DNA from: an uncultured Oscillospiraceae bacterium
GTDB taxonomy: Bacteria; Bacillota; Clostridia; Oscillospirales; Oscillospiraceae
Length of the DNA: 34,561 nt
Reading direction: 5' to 3'
NCBI GenBank assembly: GCA_944387205.1
Contig: CALXDZ010000049.1
Coordinates: 1 to 34,561 of the forward strand
Positions within the stretch are counted from its first letter, which is position 1, and every line of letters begins with the position of its first letter. Below, piece after piece: positions 32,441 through 34,561 of the stretch. Below the pieces are notes generated by a model. It was not told the DNA's origin. It searched no databases and saw nothing but the letters and a program-made list of their open reading frames with translations. The translations under genes were made by a program, and so were the position numbers.

Positions 32441-33451
32441 TTACTCGTCCAAAAGACCCGGACGGATGGCTGCCAGGGAGGCAGTCAGATCATCGAAGGC
32501 GTCGGGGGTCAGGGACTGAGCGCCGTCACATTTGGCCCGAGGCGGGTCGTTGTGGACCTCCACCATCAGTCCGTCGGCCCCTACGGCTACGGCACCCAGA
32601 GCCATGGGCTTGACCATCCAGGCAATGCCGGTGGCGTGGCTGGGGTCCACGATGACAGGCAGGTGGCTCATGTGGTGGATCATGGGGATGGCAGACAGGT
32701 CCAGGGTGTTGCGGGTGGCGGTTTCAAAGGTGCGGATGCCCCGCTCGCAGAGAATGACCTGCTCATTGCCGCCGGCCAGCACATATTCGGCACTCATGAG
32801 CCACTCCTGGAGGGTGTTGGCCAGGCCGCGCTTGAGCAAAATGGGCTTGTTGGTGCGGCCCAGCTCCTTGAGGAGGGAGAAATTCTGCATGTTCCGGGCG
32901 CCCACCTGGATCACATCCACGTCGGCAAAGAGATCCAGCTGACTCAGCTCCATGATCTCAGTGACGATGGGCAGGCCGGTGTGGCGCTTGGCCTCAAGCA
33001 GCAGCCGGATGCCCTCATCCTCCAGACCCTGGAAGGAATAGGGAGAGGTGCGGGGCTTGAAGGCACCGCCCCGAAGCAGCTTGGCGCCGGCAGCCTTCAC
33101 CCGCTCAGCCACCAGACAGATCTGCTCCTCGCTCTCCACGGAGCAGGGGCCGGCCATGATGGCGAAGTGGCCGCCGCCGATCTTGGTGCCGTTTTCCAGC
33201 TCCACCACAGTGTCCTGGGGGTGCATCTTCCGGTTGGCGAACTTATAGGGCTCCTGGACCCGGCGCACGTCCTCCACGATGTCCATGGCCCGGATCAGGT
33301 CGATGTCGATGACGGTGGTGTCGCCCACCAGACCCAGGATGGTGTGAGTGGAGCCCTGGGAGGTGTGAATGTCCAGGCCGAAGCCCTTGATCCATTCGAT
33401 CAGATTTTCCGCTTGAACGGGATCGGGATTGGGTTTGAGAATGACGATCAT
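32441..33451 (-). CDS. aroF: 3-deoxy-7-phosphoheptulonate synthase (type I beta)
   Basis: DAHP synthase condenses PEP and erythrose-4-phosphate, the entry to the shikimate pathway. The 336-residue protein has an N-terminal ferredoxin-like regulatory domain (about 1-70) and the barrel domain with AGPCSVES, RGGAFKPRTSPYSFQG, QVGARNMQNF, LLKRG and IVDPSHATG, giving the metal and PEP ligands. This is the Thermotoga-like form whose N-terminal domain mediates Tyr/Phe inhibition. AAGGAG lies 8 bases before the ATG. It is the first structural gene after the attenuator. Confidence 0.97.
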   Translation of the reverse strand: MIVILKPNPDPVQAENLIEWIKGFGLDIHTSQGSTHTILGLVGDTTVIDIDLIRAMDIVEDVRRVQEPYKFANRKMHPQDTVVELENGTKIGGGHFAIMAGPCSVESEEQICLVAERVKAAGAKLLRGGAFKPRTSPYSFQGLEDEGIRLLLEAKRHTGLPIVTEIMELSQLDLFADVDVIQVGARNMQNFSLLKELGRTNKPILLKRGLANTLQEWLMSAEYVLAGGNEQVILCERGIRTFETATRNTLDLSAIPMIHHMSHLPVIVDPSHATGIAWMVKPMALGAVAVGADGLMVEVHNDPPRAKCDGAQSLTPDAFDDLTASLAAIRPGLLDE

Positions 33452-33484
33452 AACACATGCTCCTTATAAGAAAATTTACAAAAG

Positions 33485-33526
33485 TCAAAAGAAAAATAAA
33501 AAAGCCGCAGTTTGCACTGCGGCTTT
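33485..33526 (-). terminator. Attenuator terminator in the aro operon leader
   Basis: An 11-base-pair perfect stem (33501-33511 with 33516-33526) has a 4-base loop; on the minus strand it is followed by a T-rich tract (TTTTTTATTTTTC, counting the stem end). It sits 37 bases after the leader ORF stop and about 35 bases before aroF. Part of its 5' arm (33514-33521) can pair instead with 33580-33587. Confidence 0.88.
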
Positions 33527-33562
33527 CCGATGGCGGACCGAAATTTTCCCTGTCAATGGTCC

Positions 33563-33664
33563 CTATCTGCTCATCTTGGCGCAGCGCGAATCAGCCTTAC
33601 CCATAAAGTAATAGGTAAAGCTAAAGTAATAGGCGTATGCGCTTGTGCAGACGACAGAGTTCAT
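33563..33664 (-). CDS. Aromatic leader peptide (33 residues, Tyr/Phe-rich)
   Basis: A short ORF reads MNSVVCTSA-YAYYFSFTYYF-MGKADSRCAKMSR then TAG. Residues 10-20 hold five Tyr and three Phe codons out of eleven. AGGAG lies 6 bases before the ATG and the promoter 32 bases upstream. The ORF is followed by an intrinsic terminator before aroF. Region 1 (33638-33642, just before the Tyr codons) can pair with 33579-33583; region 2 (33580-33587, codons 26-29) can pair with region 3 (33514-33521, 8 pairs with one G-U) in the terminator stem. This is the layout of ribosome-mediated attenuation: stalling at Tyr/Phe codons frees region 2 and prevents termination. The pairing is worked out by hand; energies were not computed. 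Confidence 0.85.
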   Translation of the reverse strand: MNSVVCTSAYAYYFSFTYYFMGKADSRCAKMSR

Positions 33665-33695
33665 AGCAGTCTCCTGTAATGTAGAATCTGACAAG

Positions 33696-33724
33696 AGAAT
33701 AGACCTTTTTTTTCAAAAAGTCAA
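33696..33724 (-). promoter_or_regulatory. Promoter of the aromatic amino acid operon
   Basis: On the minus strand TTGACT (33719-33724) and TATTCT (33696-33701) are spaced by 17 bases, with an A/T-rich spacer. Transcription should start near 33689, giving a 5' leader of about 240 bases before aroF. Confidence 0.78.
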
Positions 33725-33855
33725 TGTCATCCCATGAAAAACAGGCGTTCACAGGCAAAAGACCGGCAAAGTGTACAAGGATGGCAAAAAAATGGAAAGA
33801 GAACCTGTGCACAAGTGCAATATCTTTGCCCAAACTGTAAAATTCTTCTTGCGTC

Positions 33856-33885
33856 TTGCAGGGGATGTGATAACATGTGTATAAA
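33856..33885 (+). promoter_or_regulatory. Candidate promoter of the GntR-type regulator
   Basis: TTGCAG (33856-33861), an 18-base spacer and TATAAA (33880-33885) lie 60 bases before the regulator start. The 130 bases between this and the aro promoter show no further clear element. Confidence 0.5.
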
Positions 33886-33944
33886 TAAGATCAGACATCA
33901 CAAGAAAAAATGAACCACCCAACTGGGCAGAAAGGAGCATTCTT

Positions 33945-34561
33945 ATGGCGCAAAGACGAGAAAAGCGGTCTGAGTGGGCCTCTAACCGGCTCTATGAGAT
34001 GATCGTCTACGAAAAACAGTACGAGCCTGGCAGCAAGCTGCCCAATGAAAATGAGATGTCTGCTGCGCTGGAAGTCAGCCGCACCACTTTGCGGGAGGCG
34101 GTGTCCTTTCTGGTGGCCCAGGGGGTGCTGGAGATCCGCCGGGGAAAGGGAACCTTTGTTTCTCAGAATTTGCCGCAGAACACCATGGATTTCAGCGCCT
34201 TTCAGAATATGCGCTCCAAGATCCGGGTGAAGGACCTGTTTGAAATGCGGCTGATCTTCGAACCCTATACCGCCGCTCTGGCCTGCGAGCGGGCCACAGA
34301 CGGGGAGTTGGAGCAGATCGGGCGTCAATTTGACCGAGTGGTTCAAGTGGCCCGGGAGGGCGGCAACTGGTCCTATGAGGATCTGGAGCTGCACCTGGCC
34401 ATTACCAAGGCCTCCCACAATGAATACATGCGCAACCTTTATCATATCATCAACAGCGCTGTGGAGGAGATCCTTCAGATCTCGCCCAACCGCAAGGAAC
34501 TGGAGAATATTGCACTGTCTGATAATGAAAGTGTCCGCTATTTTCTCATGCGCCGGGACGC
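33945..34561 (+). CDS. GntR family regulator, FadR subfamily (3' partial)
   Basis: The frame is open from ATG 33945 (AAAGGAG 7 bases upstream) to the window edge, giving 205 residues. The N-terminal winged helix shows YEPGSKLPNENEMSAALEVS, RTTLREAVSFLVAQGVLEI and RRGKGTFVSQ, the classic GntR pattern. After a linker the FCD ligand domain begins (VKDLFEMRLIFEPYTAALACERA) with a likely metal-binding Asp/His set in the DLELHLAITKASHNEYM segment. Such proteins usually sense carboxylic acids. It is divergent from the aro operon, but whether it controls that operon is unknown. The C-terminal end lies beyond the window. Confidence 0.92.
   Translation, partial: MAQRREKRSEWASNRLYEMIVYEKQYEPGSKLPNENEMSAALEVSRTTLREAVSFLVAQGVLEIRRGKGTFVSQNLPQNTMDFSAFQNMRSKIRVKDLFEMRLIFEPYTAALACERATDGELEQIGRQFDRVVQVAREGGNWSYEDLELHLAITKASHNEYMRNLYHIINSAVEEILQISPNRKELENIALSDNESVRYFLMRRD

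Noticed and set aside
31682..33469. 595-residue open frame on the plus strand
   Set aside because: It is antisense to tyrA and aroF and crosses the gap between them; its composition is that of a shadow frame.
33485..33690. T-box riboswitch upstream of aroF
   Set aside because: No conserved T-box sequence (such as the TGG-containing 14-base element before the terminator) is seen; the leader ORF with Tyr/Phe codons explains the structure better.
33621..33833. 70-residue minus-strand frame overlapping the aro promoter and leader
   Set aside because: It would start upstream of the promoter, has no good ribosome binding site and reads through the leader ORF in another frame.

Overview
The window looks like a chromosomal segment of a GC-rich Clostridia species, most likely of the Oscillospiraceae (Flavonifractor/Lawsonibacter-like). 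This placement rests on gene families and style, not on a marker gene. The supporting signs are strong AGGAGG ribosome binding sites, TTGACA/TATAAT-type promoters with 17-base spacers, many intrinsic terminators, an FprA flavodiiron protein, YqhQ/DUF1385, PadR, and a LexA-type GAAC-N4-GTTT box.

Layout. 1-1.9 kb: the end of a phage tail module (baseplate J, DUF2313/YmfQ, an XhlA-like membrane protein), closed by a strong bidirectional terminator. 1.9-4.4 kb (minus): feoA-feoB ferrous iron uptake. 4.4-6.6 kb (minus): proB-proA. 6.7-7.2 kb (minus): an unknown membrane-anchored protein. 7.4-9.4 kb (plus): HAD phosphatase, YgjP-type metallopeptidase, nitroreductase. 9.5-12.7 kb (plus): DegV, a voltage-gated K+-channel-like protein, and FprA. 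12.8-13.6 kb (minus): greA and tRNA-Leu(CAA), with a hairpin-rich spacer. 13.8-17.5 kb (plus): lipoprotein, response regulator and histidine kinase; the end of the regulator gene is duplicated around a palindromic element. 17.6-23.3 kb (plus): yqhQ-prmC-recA-recX-rimO-pgsA, behind a promoter that overlaps a LexA-like box. 23.3-25.1 kb (minus): padR, a HAAS-type membrane protein and a second membrane-anchored protein, behind a promoter with two tandem palindromic operators. 25.2-33.7 kb (minus): a nine-function aromatic amino acid operon (aroF, tyrA, aroA, aroC, pheA, fused aroE-aroK, aroQ, aminotransferase). 33.9 kb to the end (plus): a GntR/FadR regulator cut by the window edge.

The most striking find is the leader of the aromatic operon. 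Between its promoter and aroF lies an unlisted 33-codon ORF with a good ribosome binding site and the run YAYYFSFTYYF, followed by an intrinsic terminator. One terminator arm can pair instead with bases inside the end of the leader ORF. This has all the parts of classical ribosome-mediated attenuation sensing Tyr and Phe, in a lineage where such genes are more usually under T-box or TRAP-like control. The operon covers the route from erythrose-4-phosphate/PEP to Phe and Tyr, except that no aroB is present.

Other points worth checking are the response-regulator tail duplication (65 bp, five differences, all synonymous), the SOS-type control of a recA operon from a promoter two genes upstream, and a family of similar hairpins between greA and tRNA-Leu.
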